From: Apostichopus japonicus | Taxonomy: Eukaryota > Echinodermata > Holothuroidea > Aspidochirotida > Stichopodidae | Assembly: GCF_037975245.1 (NCBI RefSeq) | Contig: NC_092581.1 | Span: 18,345,303 to 18,405,302, forward strand | DNA: 60,000 nucleotides | Direction of reading: 5' to 3' | Shown here: one piece after another, positions 22,323-33,337 of the stretch | How the letters are laid out: each line of letters starts with the position of its first letter | Position numbering within the stretch: position 1 is the first letter of the stretch | Program-made: the position numbers and the translations under genes | Notes under the pieces: generated by a model | Told to the model about the DNA's origin: nothing | What the model saw: only the letters and a program-made list of their open reading frames with translations | The model's database searches: none

Positions 22323-24505
22323 CAGCTAATGATACATCTGCATCACCAGATTGAGATAAATTGCTTTCGTCCATTTTGTTCGATAGTAGCTATGACTGTG
22401 AATCAGGAGCTTGGCCACCCTCTAAGTCAAGGTGGGCAAGGTTGGGGAAATTCAATCAAGGAGTAACAATCAGAGAATGGCCAGCTTTATATTATTGTAT
22501 ATAGGCCTACACGCACAGCGTGTATAAATATCTGTATCGGTTTATTTATACTGGTGTTCATTTCCGTTGCCAGGAGGGGATATGATTTGAACGTGGGGGA
22601 GGGTGTGGGGGGGGTGGGGAGGGGGTCCCATTTGAAGTGTCCAAACGATGCTAATCTTTACATCTATCTTCTTGAATCACATGTACCCCTATCGACACGA
22701 TCAATCAGTCCTGTCTCTCACCTCCTCTCATGCACTGGTGTATTTATTTCCTGGCAAGATAACAGTTAGGCATAGTAAGGGTCAGAGGTCATCACAACTT
22801 AAAGAGTTGTGCAAGTCCCTGTGGTCTCTTACATCCTGGTAGCAGTAGAGAGAAGAAGCCTAATAGATCAGAAACCATAATCATCTTCTGTTGTGTCTTA
22901 TTTTCCAGCATCCTTGAAACATATCCTTCCCCTTTGATTTGTTGATGTCATAAAGCTGTATTTATGTTGTGCATTATTTAATTCCAGTATTTAGATTGTA
23001 TATTCTTCTTGTGTATTTGACAGTATCCCAGTGATCTCCATTTTTCTGCTCTTGGTTTTTTTCTCTCTGTACTTTCATATCATATCTATCTCTACCCCTA
23101 GCCTCCATCTCCACATTTTCTTTACTTTCTTCCTCCATCCCTTCATCTGTCTTTCACGCTTTCTTTCTTGACCTCTTTCCTCCCCTCTGTTTACCCTGTA
23201 TGTTTTAGTTTGCCGACTCCCCCCCCCCCCCCGCATCTCACCCCCAAAAAAGTTCACAAGGTTGACAAGTCTCCCTGTGCTAGTCCCAAGCTATACACCC
23301 TTGTTGTGGTGACCGTTCAATATACTTGCGGATCAAATGGAAAGCCCCACCCCCCCACCCCTTCCCAGTGTCATGAATCGGCAAATGGAAGATTATTCGG
23401 AGTTGTTCGTGATGGTTCAATGATCTTATAGTCAGGCATAGGCCTATATGGTTCTCTTTGTCCTTCATTGCCGTCGAAGTTTGAAATGAATTAATCGTGC
23501 TAGGGACTTCCGGGCAATGTTTAATTTTCTGTGGCAAGAAAAAAAGCTTCCCCCCAGTCTCTCCTGGTTGACTATATAGAGCCCGTACGCCTATATGGTC
23601 ACACAATAGTATAGATAAGTATGATCCATGCAGACATCTAGTATATATTTTTTTTAAGTTCAATCCAATTTCAGTTAAAGTTTCGAGTTGTAATTCGAGT
23701 CAGTCGTGATGAGGTGCCCCATGGTGGAGCTGGGTAACCCACCCCAACCCCGTTGCCGACTTTTTGGCATTTCGTTGGGAGCCGTTCGGAACAAGAAGCA
23801 GGATAGTCAATTCTGGGAGTACAGTACGCTGGAAAGCAATACACTGACGTGATTTAGAAAAAAAAAGTGTTTTGCTTTGACGGCCGATGCTCAGCGAGAC
23901 ACTTTTCAATGGAAATAACTATTAGTTTATTGTTCATGTACTTATTCCCTTTTTGCCAATCCTTTCTAAAGAGGGTGGAGCCGCCCCTTATGGCAACGTA
24001 TTTTCCTTTCCTTTTCCGTTCAAGTTTCGTTATTTTTTAATTCGGGTCAAAGGGGTGCAAGGACAGGGTTTACGTGCACCGGTTAGGAGGACGGGGTGCA
24101 GCTAGGGCAAGTGCTCTGTGATCGCCTAAAGGGCCCGTTGCCAGGAGTCCAAAAATAATTAAATATACATATTTATCTGTATATGGTATATGACATAAAA
24201 TGCTTTGTCTTTCCCTCCTGATATATAGCTAAAATTTATATATAAAATACAATGTAAGCTGTGACTCAGTCTATGTATAATTAATACCTAAATTGGCTGA
24301 AATACCAATTGTTCACACATGACGGACTTGACTTTACGTTTGATACCCAATACTTTGTAATCACTTCAGTCAATTTTTTCACTCATTCGCGTTTGTCTTT
24401 TTGTGACACCAGTCTGCGTGAATCAGACATAAAGTTCATAACTATTTTCTTGAGCTGTTTCTTGACTTCGACTGCTCACCATGTAGGCCTAAAAGAGTAA
24501 AAGCA
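22323..24505. other. Intergenic, no gene supported
   Basis: Contains G-rich (22,590-22,630) and C-rich (23,219-23,232, 23,348-23,360) tracts like those inside the hAT-like elements further right. No clean element ends and no convincing exon. Confidence 0.4.
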
Positions 24506-24708
24506 GGGAACTGCTAGAGTAGCAGCTCCCTGGTCGAACTATTACGCCTGATGCAAAGCTCGACCGTAACCTATACTGTACAGCCAATTAGTCGTGAAAA
24601 GTTCTTAACGTAAAACAAAGCACTGAGTTTTGTATCACACAACACACACGAAAACGCGGCGTAATACCGCATACTACTGACCAGGGAGTTGTTCCATAAC
24701 AACTCCCT
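24506..24708. repeat. Paired hairpins in inverted orientation
   Basis: The first hairpin is GGGAACTGCT / AGCAGCTCCC (24,506-24,530). The second is AGGGAGTTGTT / AACAACTCCCT (24,683-24,708). The sequence after the first (CAGCTCCCTGGTC...TATTACGCC) is repeated inverted before the second (GGCGTAATA...GACCAGGGAGTTG). Each end is thus a hairpin, and together they form a larger inverted repeat, probably a small foldback element. Confidence 0.55.
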
Positions 24709-24730
24709 GTACTGCCACAGACAAGAAACT

Positions 24731-24943
24731 ATGCAGGAATTTCGCCAAGGCCACCGTTCAAGTAACCGAACCCGTTTATTGCTTACTAGCCGTAAATACG
24801 GGATTGCTGAGAAATTACGAGACAACAGCGACGATCCGATAGAGGGTGGTATTGATATTATTTTTGAATCGGGTGGTGTGAAGGACAGAATTTACGAGGA
24901 AATTACGAGCGATCCCACCTTTAAGACATATAAAAGTTTATGA
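24731..24943 (+). CDS. Small open frame of unknown nature (70 aa)
   Basis: ATG to TGA, starting MQEFRQGHRSSNRTRLLL and ending SDPTFKTYKSL, with an acidic centre (DDPIEGGIDIIFESGG). The composition is protein-like, but no family is recognised and nothing shows that it is translated. It could be an isolated exon fragment. It begins 22 bases after the hairpin pair. Confidence 0.25.
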   Translation: MQEFRQGHRSSNRTRLLLTSRKYGIAEKLRDNSDDPIEGGIDIIFESGGVKDRIYEEITSDPTFKTYKSL

Positions 24944-25000
24944 GACTAAGTTAATAGTGAAAACATAAAAAGCATTACAAAAGTTATCAAAATTATCAAG

Positions 25001-25190
25001 AAGCTACAACAAAGGATCTAGGAAGCTGTCTTTACCAGTTTACAAAAGGGCTGCTCTGTACATAAAACGAGTTCTTAAATAGTAAAATTCTAAAACATCA
25101 AAAAGCTACAATAAAGGATCTAAGGAGCCGTTTTGTACAAAAATGGCTGCTCTGTAAATAAACGAGTTCTTAAAAAGTATAATTCTAAAA
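25001..25190 (-). repeat. Two-copy tandem repeat at the LINE 3' end
   Basis: AAGCTACAACAAAGGATCTA (25,001-25,096) and AAGCTACAATAAAGGATCTA (25,103-25,190) start two copies of a unit of about 95 bp. Both continue through GGCTGCTCTGTA and CGAGTTCTTAAA. The second copy overlaps the end of the LINE coding frame, so the repeat forms the retrotransposon 3' region. Confidence 0.85.
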
Positions 25191-26860
25191 GATGGCGTAA
25201 TATTTGGATTTCTCAAATTGTAAAAATTAGTCCTATTGCACAGAGAGTTGAGCTTGGAATGTAGAGGATGTTCGTTAGAAGTTTGAATATTTTTGACAAC
25301 TCGTATAAATTCATTTCTAGCAGATTCATTGACTTTATGTACAAGATTCTCATAATTAAGCCTGAAAATTTTTGAACAAAATTTTAGGAAACTTCTTATT
25401 CTTCTCTTATCTTTAACGTGCACAAAATGGTACCATACTGGAACCGCATATACTAGGATCGGCAAGACAGACGCCGCGAACACCCTTTCTACTCTAAAAC
25501 TGGAAAAGTATGGAACAGTGAATGCTAATGTTGAAACAATATAATACACTTTAGCTAACATTTTCGAGATATGATTTGTAAAAGTTAACTTATCGTCAAT
25601 GCACACTCCTAGATACATAGTGCAAGAGGTACGTTCAACGCACGAGCCCTGAATTATAGTTCTCTGTTCTTTAACATTCATTAAACCTTTGTGCTTAACA
25701 TTTATATTTTCAAACAAGATTTCTTTTGATTTATTTGCATTCAAAATTAGATTTTTCTGCTCACACAAGCTAACAATTCTAGAAATAAAGTTCTGATATT
25801 CATCTTGATCTTTACTGTGTGTGCTTTTACTGATTCTGCAGGAAACAGCAGTATCATCTGCATATTTAATAACATTGCAGTTGGAACCTGAGCGTATCTC
25901 ATCCGTGTAAATGGTGAAAAGTAGAGCCGATAAAGGACCCCCTTGAGGAACGCCAATTTCAATACTCGACTTAGAAGAAAATCCCTTCTGTAATTTAACT
26001 TGCCTAGACCAGCCTTGTACAAAGTTTGCAAGCCAATGAATAAGCCATGGTTCTTCAATAAAGCTGCATAGATCTTGAATTAGGCGATTAGGCAATACGG
26101 TATTAAATGCGCTTGAAAAATCCAAGAAAAGGACTTTTGACAGTGTTGTGTCTTTCTGATTAAGCCCCGAAACGATGTCATGTACAAGAGTAAGTATGGC
26201 ATCAGTGCATGAAACTCCCTTTTTCTAGGCAAATTGATTTTTGTCTCCATGTTCAATGATAGACTGCATTACGTATGGGAGTAGAATTTTCTGCATGCAG
26301 TTAAAACCAATACTTGAAATATCTAAAGGTCTATAGTCTTTAACTGAAATGGGATTACCTGTTTTAGGAACAGGCGTCGTTTTAGCATGTTTCCACGAAG
26401 ATGGAATCAGACTCTCATTAATACTTCTATTAAAAATAGTTGCAAAAATACTTGACAGTTCATCAGAACAATATTTGAAAACCCACCACGAGATGTTGTC
26501 GAAACCTGAGGCAATTCCACTTTTAACCAAGCTAAAATATTTGTTTACTTCATTCTTTACGAAAACTACAGGTATATCATTAATTCTTTCTGGTAAGATA
26601 GAATTAACATCCTTAATAATAGCACAGTTAAAACGTCCAAAATGTTCATTTAATTCAACTCCCAAGTTCACTAGATATCAAGTTTTTGTGATGGTCACCG
26701 GGTTTGCTAATAGATTTTAGCAGGCTCCACAGAGAATTAGAATTTGTTGTCACTTTCTCAAAATAAAAAGATCTATTTTTGTGTACGTGCTTATTGATTT
26801 TTCTTTGTAAGCTGTTTCTCTTTGTAGTATCACCAGTTTCGATTGCTTTCAACTTCTCCT
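25001..26860 (-). pseudogene. Non-LTR retrotransposon ORF2, reverse transcriptase (inactive)
   Basis: Reading right to left, 26,852-26,655 has RKINKHVHKNRSFYF; a frameshift near 26,660 follows. Next 26,671-26,225 has the palm start SSWKHAKTTPVPKTGN and DYRPL. An in-frame TAG at 26,227-26,225 interrupts what should be the NQF..KKG motif. The same frame then continues (26,224-25,106) through DFSSAFNTV, GVPQGGPLSALLF and the catalytic KYADDTAVS to a CR1/Jockey-type C-terminal region ending at 25,106. The endonuclease is absent (5' truncation). With one stop and one frameshift it is dead but not old. Confidence 0.9.
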
Positions 26861-27789
26861 TTTCTAAAAAAAAAAAAAAAAAAAATTCCGCCTTTGGTTT
26901 ACATGGATTGTTCTCTCATCGTTGGCAAATAGTTTTCTCTGTTAAAGTACGGCGAACTGCCTGTCTACGGCGACAATATTAAGGAATTTTTTCCATATCC
27001 TGAATTCGGTCTATCAAACTAATTATCAACTCATCTTGAAATTGAGGTTTCCTGGACCGAAGCGTATACAGCTAAACATAAACTTTCGTTTTGTTACCTG
27101 TTTCATGAGTATATATGTATTCACTTCATCAATTTTAAACACTATTTTGTTATCCTTTTGCCGGACGATCATTTCCTGGTATTTGTTTCGTAAAGTGATT
27201 GGCATACAGCGTCGGTTAGAAAGCATCGACGATATACGCCATGAATACGTGGAAACTTGTGCAGCGTTCGCCTACCATAACATTTACGGTAATCGGTGTT
27301 TACGCCAAATACTTCTTCTATCTTATTTTTATTTTTATGTTTTAGTCTTCTTTTAGTTGCCAGTCAATAAAATCGCTGCTCATAATTAACATCATCTAAA
27401 ACGGACAAAACCGAAAAAGTAAGGTGATAGTAGCCTTTAATATTTCTTCATGTTCAGCCATACCATAGAGTGCTTGCATGTGGGACAGTAGGCCTGTATT
27501 ATTTATTTGATTTCTTTCATTCTTCCTGTACGAATTGTTACCGTTTTGTAGAATTTATCTATTACACATTTTGAAACTAAAAGGAAATTAAGGAAGTGGG
27601 ACGGGGGGAGGAAGGATTATTGCCGGGTCGGAGCCTTGTAGAACCTCACTGGCACATAAAATTTAAACCATTGTGTATGTTGAAAAAGCTTTATAAGGTC
27701 TTTCCTATATACAACGCTTCTGTGAATGACGCTAATGATCAGACAGATGTGGGTATTTTCGTTAAAACTTTCAAGAATATAAAACCCGG
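26861..27789. other. Unassigned; A-tract then AT-rich sequence
   Basis: A run of about 18 A at 26,867-26,884 abuts the LINE. Open frames on both strands around 27,026-27,356 overlap each other and show no recognisable family; they may be more of a retroelement, but I cannot support that. Confidence 0.35.
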
Positions 27790-28433
27790 CATGGGCGCAG
27801 ATCCTGATGGGGACAGCGGGAAGCGTCCCCACCAACTTTTTTTTCAGTGGTGGGGACATGATATACCGTGTCCCCACCAATTTGTCTTGACCAAACGCTG
27901 CATTTCAAATTCCCCTGTATTGAACTTTGGCGCAGTTTGATCCAGCATTGTGCAAATGACATGCTATAAAAGACGAGATGTATTGACGAATATACGAGCA
28001 TGCAGGAGCAGCATTCATATGAGTCGATGTATAACTTAAATTATCACCAGTTCTCATTTTATTATATTTATCAACAGTTGTTAAATATAGGACGGAAATC
28101 GCATTTGCGGCAGTCTATAATTGTTTTCTGCAGAGAGGACCCCAGACCCATCGTATACAAAAGTCTACTTGGATTATTTGTCCCCTGATTTTTTTTTTCT
28201 GCAAACGCCCATGTATTTCCCCAAACTAAATTTATAAGCCATGAGATCTCAAATTTAAGGAGGTTGAGGAGCATCATTGGGTCTGGGAAGTGTTATTTCC
28301 GGCGATCTGGGAGGTATATTTGCCCAAAAAAATCTTCCTCGCTACGTGCGAACCCATGGTCGAGCTCCTTTTAGATAGTATCAGAGAACAGACACGCGTC
28401 CCCACCATTATCCAATACTGATCTGCGCCCATG
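27790..28433. mobile_element. hAT-like miniature element, CATGGGCGCAGATC ends
   Basis: The left end CATGGGCGCAGATCCTGATGG and right end CAATACTGATCTGCGCCCATG are inverted repeats. Both ends continue into GGTGGGGAC-type sequence. Flanks aaacccgg (27,782-27,789) and aaaccccg (28,434-28,441) are an 8-bp duplication with one mismatch. The interior contains the GGGAAGTG...CGATCTGGGAGG module (28,285-28,380) also found at 30,801, 31,750 and 32,580. Confidence 0.8.
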
Positions 28434-28619
28434 AAACCCCGCATGATCCGCTCCACCGTAGTGCTTCCCATTCGGTACCAGCATAGATCCTACCAAAATT
28501 ACCTGCCAGCAAATACATCGCATCCTGTGCTTGTAACTTTTCTTTTCTTTTTTTTTTCCCCTTTTTGGTTTCGATGATAATCGTAACCCTTGCATTCATG
28601 ATAGTGTATGTTTGTGTGT

Positions 28620-28900
28620 GTGAGTGCGTTTGTGACGATAGCTTGTAAACACGTTATCGCAAGAAGGGAAAATCAGACCAACTTCATATTTTGTGTGCAG
28701 AAGTACCACATTGAATACAAGAAGCCTGTTGTTTTTGGTGGAGGTCAAAGGTCATTTCGGGTCACCAGGTGTCAAATTGTGAAAACCTTTTAAACACGAT
28801 ATTTCAAGGAAGGAAGGTCAAAACAATTTCATATTTAATGTGTGAAAGTACCACATTAAGTACAAGAAGCCTATTGTTTTGGTGGAGGTCAAACCACAAT
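28620..28900 (+). repeat. Tandem repeat, about 145-bp unit
   Basis: AAGTACCACATTGAATACAA plus GAAGCCTGTTGTTTTTGGTG at about 28,700 recurs as AAGTACCACATTAAGTACAA plus GAAGCCTATTGTTTTGGTGG at about 28,850, followed by the shared GAGGTCAAA. Two copies of a decayed minisatellite. Confidence 0.8.
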
Positions 28901-29329
28901 GCATTTTTGCATTCTGGTTGCCAGTTGGGCCATATACATTTATGTCCATAGCGACAGTTGCCATGGTAATGGGGATTTTTCCTGAGTAGCTACTCTCGGG
29001 GGGTCACCCATGGTGGGGTACCCCAAGGTGACCGAAAGTCCATGACTGCAACCTTTGACACTACCCTATTCTTCCAACCCAGCTCTCGAGATAAAATGTC
29101 CGTGACCCTGCTAATGGTTTCGTATGAAATGATATAAAGCCGTTATTAATACAAAATTGCATTTAGATCCTATTGCTTCCCGCTGATGTCAATAAATTGC
29201 TTTAAAGTTACTTGTATACGATAGTAAACTTTTCTTCAAAACAGTCAGTGTATGCATTCTATAACCTTCATTTGTGGTGTAAGCTATGTCTTGAGAATTG
29301 CACATTTGACGTCTACAAATTTGCTCGTT

Positions 29330-29440
29330 TCTCAGAGGGAGGGTGCTCCCTGGCCCCCTACTTTGAAGTTAACTTAAACGGCCACATCAGGACCAGACCC
29401 CCTCCTTTACAAATATCCTAGATCCGCCCTTTATGAAAGC
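29330..29440. mobile_element. Solo hAT-like end fragment
   Basis: GACCAGACCCCCTCCTTTAC and then ATCCTAGATCCGCCCTTTATG resembles the end of a CAGGGGCGGATC-type element. The partner end was not found. Confidence 0.35.
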
Positions 29441-30053
29441 ACATTATAACAATACTGACTATTTAGGCCACATCGAAAGAATAGCTCCACCTTCCCTAAG
29501 TCTTTCGCCAGATGCAGTTATAGCCGAATATATGGATCTGGCCAGATGCGAGTGGGAATGAGGGAGGTATATACAAACTGGTATACCCTGCGTTTTCGGC
29601 TTGTATCAGATTTTAGTGAAGCCATACTTTGTCGATTAAACACTATACAAGTAGTAGCGTGTGCATTAGCAAGTCTGGGGGCGGGTTAAGTTCCCCCACC
29701 CAACGTGTCTTTGCCTCTAACGCCCCACCCCACCCCTAACTTTAAAATTACCCATCCTCTGTAATAGGACTCTATACATACATCCAAACTATAGTGTCCC
29801 CATATAGAGTCCCGCTATAAAAGGGCACAATACGAACATCGAAACTATAGATTATAAAGTCCCGATATGGAGTCCCGCTATAGGTACTCTATATGTACAT
29901 CCAAACTACCGACTATAGAGTCCCCACAAAGAGTTCCGCTGAGACCTGCCTCCCCAGATAAGTCTAAACAACGGAATCGGATTAAAGTAATCCGACACGG
30001 ATATAAAATAATCCGATTATCCAAAACTTCTAGTAATTTTCTAGTGTACACAG

Positions 30054-30080
30054 CGGTAGGCCCGGGTTCGAGTCCCGGTG
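30054..30080 (+). other. tRNA-like B-box fragment (SINE remnant)
   Basis: CCGGGTTCGAGTCCCGG is an exact T-arm/B-box hairpin like that of a tRNA, but no acceptor stem or A box in register can be folded around it. It is more likely a tRNA-derived SINE remnant than a tRNA gene. Confidence 0.4.
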
Positions 30081-30133
30081 GAGGCTGGAAGTTTTTTTCA
30101 CTGTTCTTGGTTTTCCGACTCATAACGATTTTC

Positions 30134-30136
<3 letters not shown>

Positions 30137-30226
<90 letters not shown>
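30137..30226. repeat. (TA)n microsatellite
   Basis: About 45 uninterrupted TA units. Confidence 0.97.
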
Positions 30227-30228
<2 letters not shown>

Positions 30229-30231
30229 GTG

Positions 30232-31400
30232 TGTATCCAGGGGGGGCGTTGGGGGCGCGCGCCCCCCGGGTAAGAAAAAGAGTAGAGAAAAAAAAGAGAA
30301 GAAAACAGGAAAAAAGAGGGGGGAAAGAGGAGGAGGAGGAGAGGAAGGAAGGGAAAAGAAAAAGAAGAAAGAGAGAAAAAGGAGAAAAGGAGGGAGTTAA
30401 AGAAAAACACCGGGAAGAGAAAGAGGAACAGTGACATTATTACAGCGCTGATCCCTATTATATACACAGGGTAGCCAGTGACGGATCAAGGATTTCGGAA
30501 GAGGCGTGTGCCTCACCCTACCCCTTACACCGACAACTCAATTCTCTTACTCGTGATCTATATATAGCCTATACTATATATGGTATATCATAACGCGTGC
30601 ATGTGTGTGTATATACGCCTTAATCAATTGTAGAACGGTGCTATGAAACCAACTGTGGCTGGTCTCGAACTCGACCGTGTCGTCGGGGAACATGACAAAT
30701 TTCGGGAAGGGGGCGACCGCCCCCCCCCCCCTTCAGCATATTATTTAATGATATCGCTAGTAATTTCAAAATAGAAAGTGCTTAGATGCAACTTACAAGG
30801 CCTGGGAAGTGTCATTTCCAGCGATCTGGGAGGCATTTTCGGCCAAAATTTGCTTGTACGCTTCGCGCCAACAAATGGTCCTGGGTAGTGCCATTTCCAG
30901 CGATCTGGGAGGCATTTCGGCAAAAATTTTCTTATACGCTTCGCGCCAACTAATGGGGGCGCTACGCTTAGATAATTTGCCTACAGGCTTCGCCCTTTCC
31001 TTGGCAAATTCCTCGCTACGCGCCTGTTCGAATTTGTAAAGCAAACAGCAGATATCACATCATATCAGTGAGCATGAAAATGGCGTTCCAGGATGAACAG
31101 CCTCAATATTGTCCGACTTGCCCGAAAAAAATAACCGAAAATTTTCGCGCGCTCAGCGCGCGTCCAACATTGTTTATGTCAATATCATATAAGCAAGCAT
31201 CGGTTATTACATCAGATGCCATCGTGTACCGTACGGTCCGTGAAAGTGGCACAGTATACCGCGGGATGCTAATGTAAACAACGAAATGTCTTATATAGAT
31301 GGGGAAAAATCATGGAAGTCCAATTATGTTAAAACTCTCTTTTACATTAGTAATGGCGAATTAGGGGCTGCAGCCCCCACCCCGCCTCCTACGCCTATGT
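30232..31400. mobile_element. Mosaic of hAT-like element pieces
   Basis: 30,232 begins TGTATCCAGGGGGGGCG, like the ends of the element at 39,479. A purine-only tract fills 30,285-30,430. 30,476 starts CAGTGACGGATCAAGGATTT, another hAT-type end. 31,115-31,400 (TTTTCGCGCGCTCAGCGCGCG ... CCTCCTACGCCTATG) matches the element at 44,094-44,473. No complete pair of ends with flanking duplication could be assigned, so the block is read as nested and truncated copies. Confidence 0.5.
30801..30970 (+). repeat. Tandem pair of the GATCTGGGAGG module
   Basis: GGGAAGTGTCATTTCCAGCG (30,803) and GGGTAGTGCCATTTCCAGCG (about 30,890) start two copies of a unit of about 88 bp. Both continue through ATCTGGGAGGCATTT and ACGCTTCGCGCCAAC. 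Single copies occur at 28,285, 31,750 and 32,580. Confidence 0.85.
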
Positions 31401-31608
31401 GTGTATTGTTCGGTTTCGGAAATATCTGCTATATTTTCATTTCCTTCAACCAAGTTTTATAATAGCCGTTATAAGAGGTCTTAATATTTGTACACCAAGA
31501 AATTAACTGTGTCTGAATTTTTGAAAATTTCTGACCCACATTCTTCATCACACGTCCCTCTACTCGTGCAATATTGACCGGTCTGTTAGGGGTTCAAGGA
31601 GGTTTTTC

Positions 31609-32272
31609 CAAGGGCGGCGGAACCGGGGGCACAGGGGGCACGTGCCCCCCCCCCCCCCCCACTTTTCCTCAGGTTAAAAAATGTGCCCTTTTTCTACATA
31701 AAAATTTAGGTGTCTCAAGTTAGCAAGAGGCCAGGGAACCAGAATGAACACTCGGGAAGGGCCGTTTCCGGCCATCTGAGGGGTTTGTAAAACCAAAAAA
31801 TTTCTTGCACGCTCCGCGCCAACCGATGGTGGCGCTCCGCTCAGATAGTCGTGCATACAACTTTGCAAATCCTGGCTACGCCGCTGACTTTCTAATGAAT
31901 TTCTGTGGGTCAAACTCAAAGCTATTTCGAATGAAAAAAAAATCGTAAGATATTAACAAGAAATAAATTCTAATTCGGAAGATTCCTACAATGGCAACTA
32001 GCAAGATTTCACCTCATTTTGTCTCAAAAGAAAACTTGTTCCATGTTTCCTAATTTGCACATTGGATATTGCAGTGCTAGTATGCATATTTTCCTTGAGG
32101 GGGGGGGGGCGTTGATGGGATGATGTGTATACGCAAATAAGATAAATACAATAAGATTTATAAAGGGTACTAAATATAAGGCTGCATCAGTCCAATCGAA
32201 TATCTGCAAAGTGCCCTTTGATGTCGGTGCCCCCCCCCCCCACCCAGATTAAAAGTGCTTCCGCCGCCCTTG
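31609..32272. mobile_element. hAT-like element, CAAGGGCGGCGGAA ends
   Basis: Ends CAAGGGCGGCGGAACC and AGTGCTTCCGCCGCCCTTG are inverted repeats. Exact 8-bp duplications ggtttttc lie at 31,601-31,608 and 32,273-32,280. It is 664 bp with no transposase. A second copy, enlarged by a nested insertion, is at 43,865-44,958. Confidence 0.92.
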
Positions 32273-32559
32273 GGTTTTTCTATATTGGTTGTCCATAGAT
32301 GAAATTTTGTGCAACATTATGGGTATTTTTGTAATTGAGATTAATCACGAGAAACGTAAATTTTCAAATTCTGAACAAATAATGGGCTTAAAACCTTGAA
32401 AAGTGGGGCTGACGGATATTGTGGGCCGCGACGTAGAATCACCTACAAAAGCAATGATCCACAGGAGATGCGATGAGGTTGAACATGATGTGTGACTGGT
32501 GACAATCTTCAAAAAGGTTATGGATGGAAAAAAAACTATTGGGAAATACTTGGTTCTCA

Positions 32560-32715
32560 GGCAAAAAGTTACATCTGGTTGGTCATTTTCAAGCCCGAGA
32601 AGTGCCATTTCCGGTGATCTGGGTGGTATCAAAACCAGAAAATTTCTTGTACGCTGCGCGCCAACCGATGGTGGCGCTCCGCTTAGATAGTAATTCGCGC
32701 CCCCCGGGTTAGAAA
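32560..32715 (+). mobile_element. Solo GATCTGGG module fragment
   Basis: GAGAAGTGCCATTTCCGGTG then GCGCGCCAACCGATGGTGGC matches the internal module of the hAT-like elements. It ends in CGCGCCCCCCGGGTTAG before (TA)n. No complete ends. Confidence 0.55.
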
Positions 32716-33141
32716 TATATATATATATATATATTCAATTATATATATATTCAATTATATATATATATTTATATTAACATGTGCGTGTGTGTGTAGTTCG
32801 TGACCCCACCCCCCAACACACACATCCGATTCGATCCTCTTCTGCAGCACCCTGAGTGTAAAGTCTCAGCTGTGAAATACGTTGTTATTTTCAATTCAGA
32901 AACCAAATTACAAAACGCTTCTCATGTGTGTTTGATTACTTTGGATTGATAGTCAACTGATCTTATCTCCATGGCGTTGATTATTAACACGTTTCTCGTA
33001 TTGATCAAACTGATCTCCACTTAAAAAAAAAAGTTTGGTGAGAACTTTGGAAGGCGTACAGATGGTTGTAACACACAATACGACAGAATACTGATCATCA
33101 AATATGTGTGCTATGCCTCATTCTAGTTTTGCAAAGGACAG

Positions 33142-33337
33142 GCTGCTGCTGCTGTTTTGCCATAGTCTTCATAGAACCGTCCTCATTCTCTTGTGTGCCT
33201 TTGCTCTTGCCACGGCCATTCCTCCATCTGTCCACTTCCTGATGTTATCGATCCATCCTGTTTTCCTACGTCCTGGCCTGTCCTGGCCTCCCCTTCTACT
33301 TCTCCTTCTACTGTCATCTGAATTAGGCTATCTGATC
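33142..33337 (-). mobile_element. RTE-like LINE 3' end, recent insertion
   Basis: The - strand reads RRKTGWIDNIRKWTDGG, then MAVARAKAHKRMRTVL and stop. This is the C-terminal tail typical of RTE-type ORF2 proteins (GRPR..W.DN...). It ends in a (CAG)n tail. The duplication aggacag flanks it (33,135-33,141 and 33,338-33,344). Copy B has the uninterrupted site gcaaaggacaggacaagg at 49,752, so the insertion postdates the segmental duplication. Confidence 0.85.

Noticed and set aside
30054-30080. tRNA gene
   Set aside because: Only the T-arm can be formed; no acceptor stem or anticodon arm in register.
30232-30434. Lys/Glu/Arg-rich open frame
   Set aside because: Translation of a purine-only low-complexity tract inside transposon debris.
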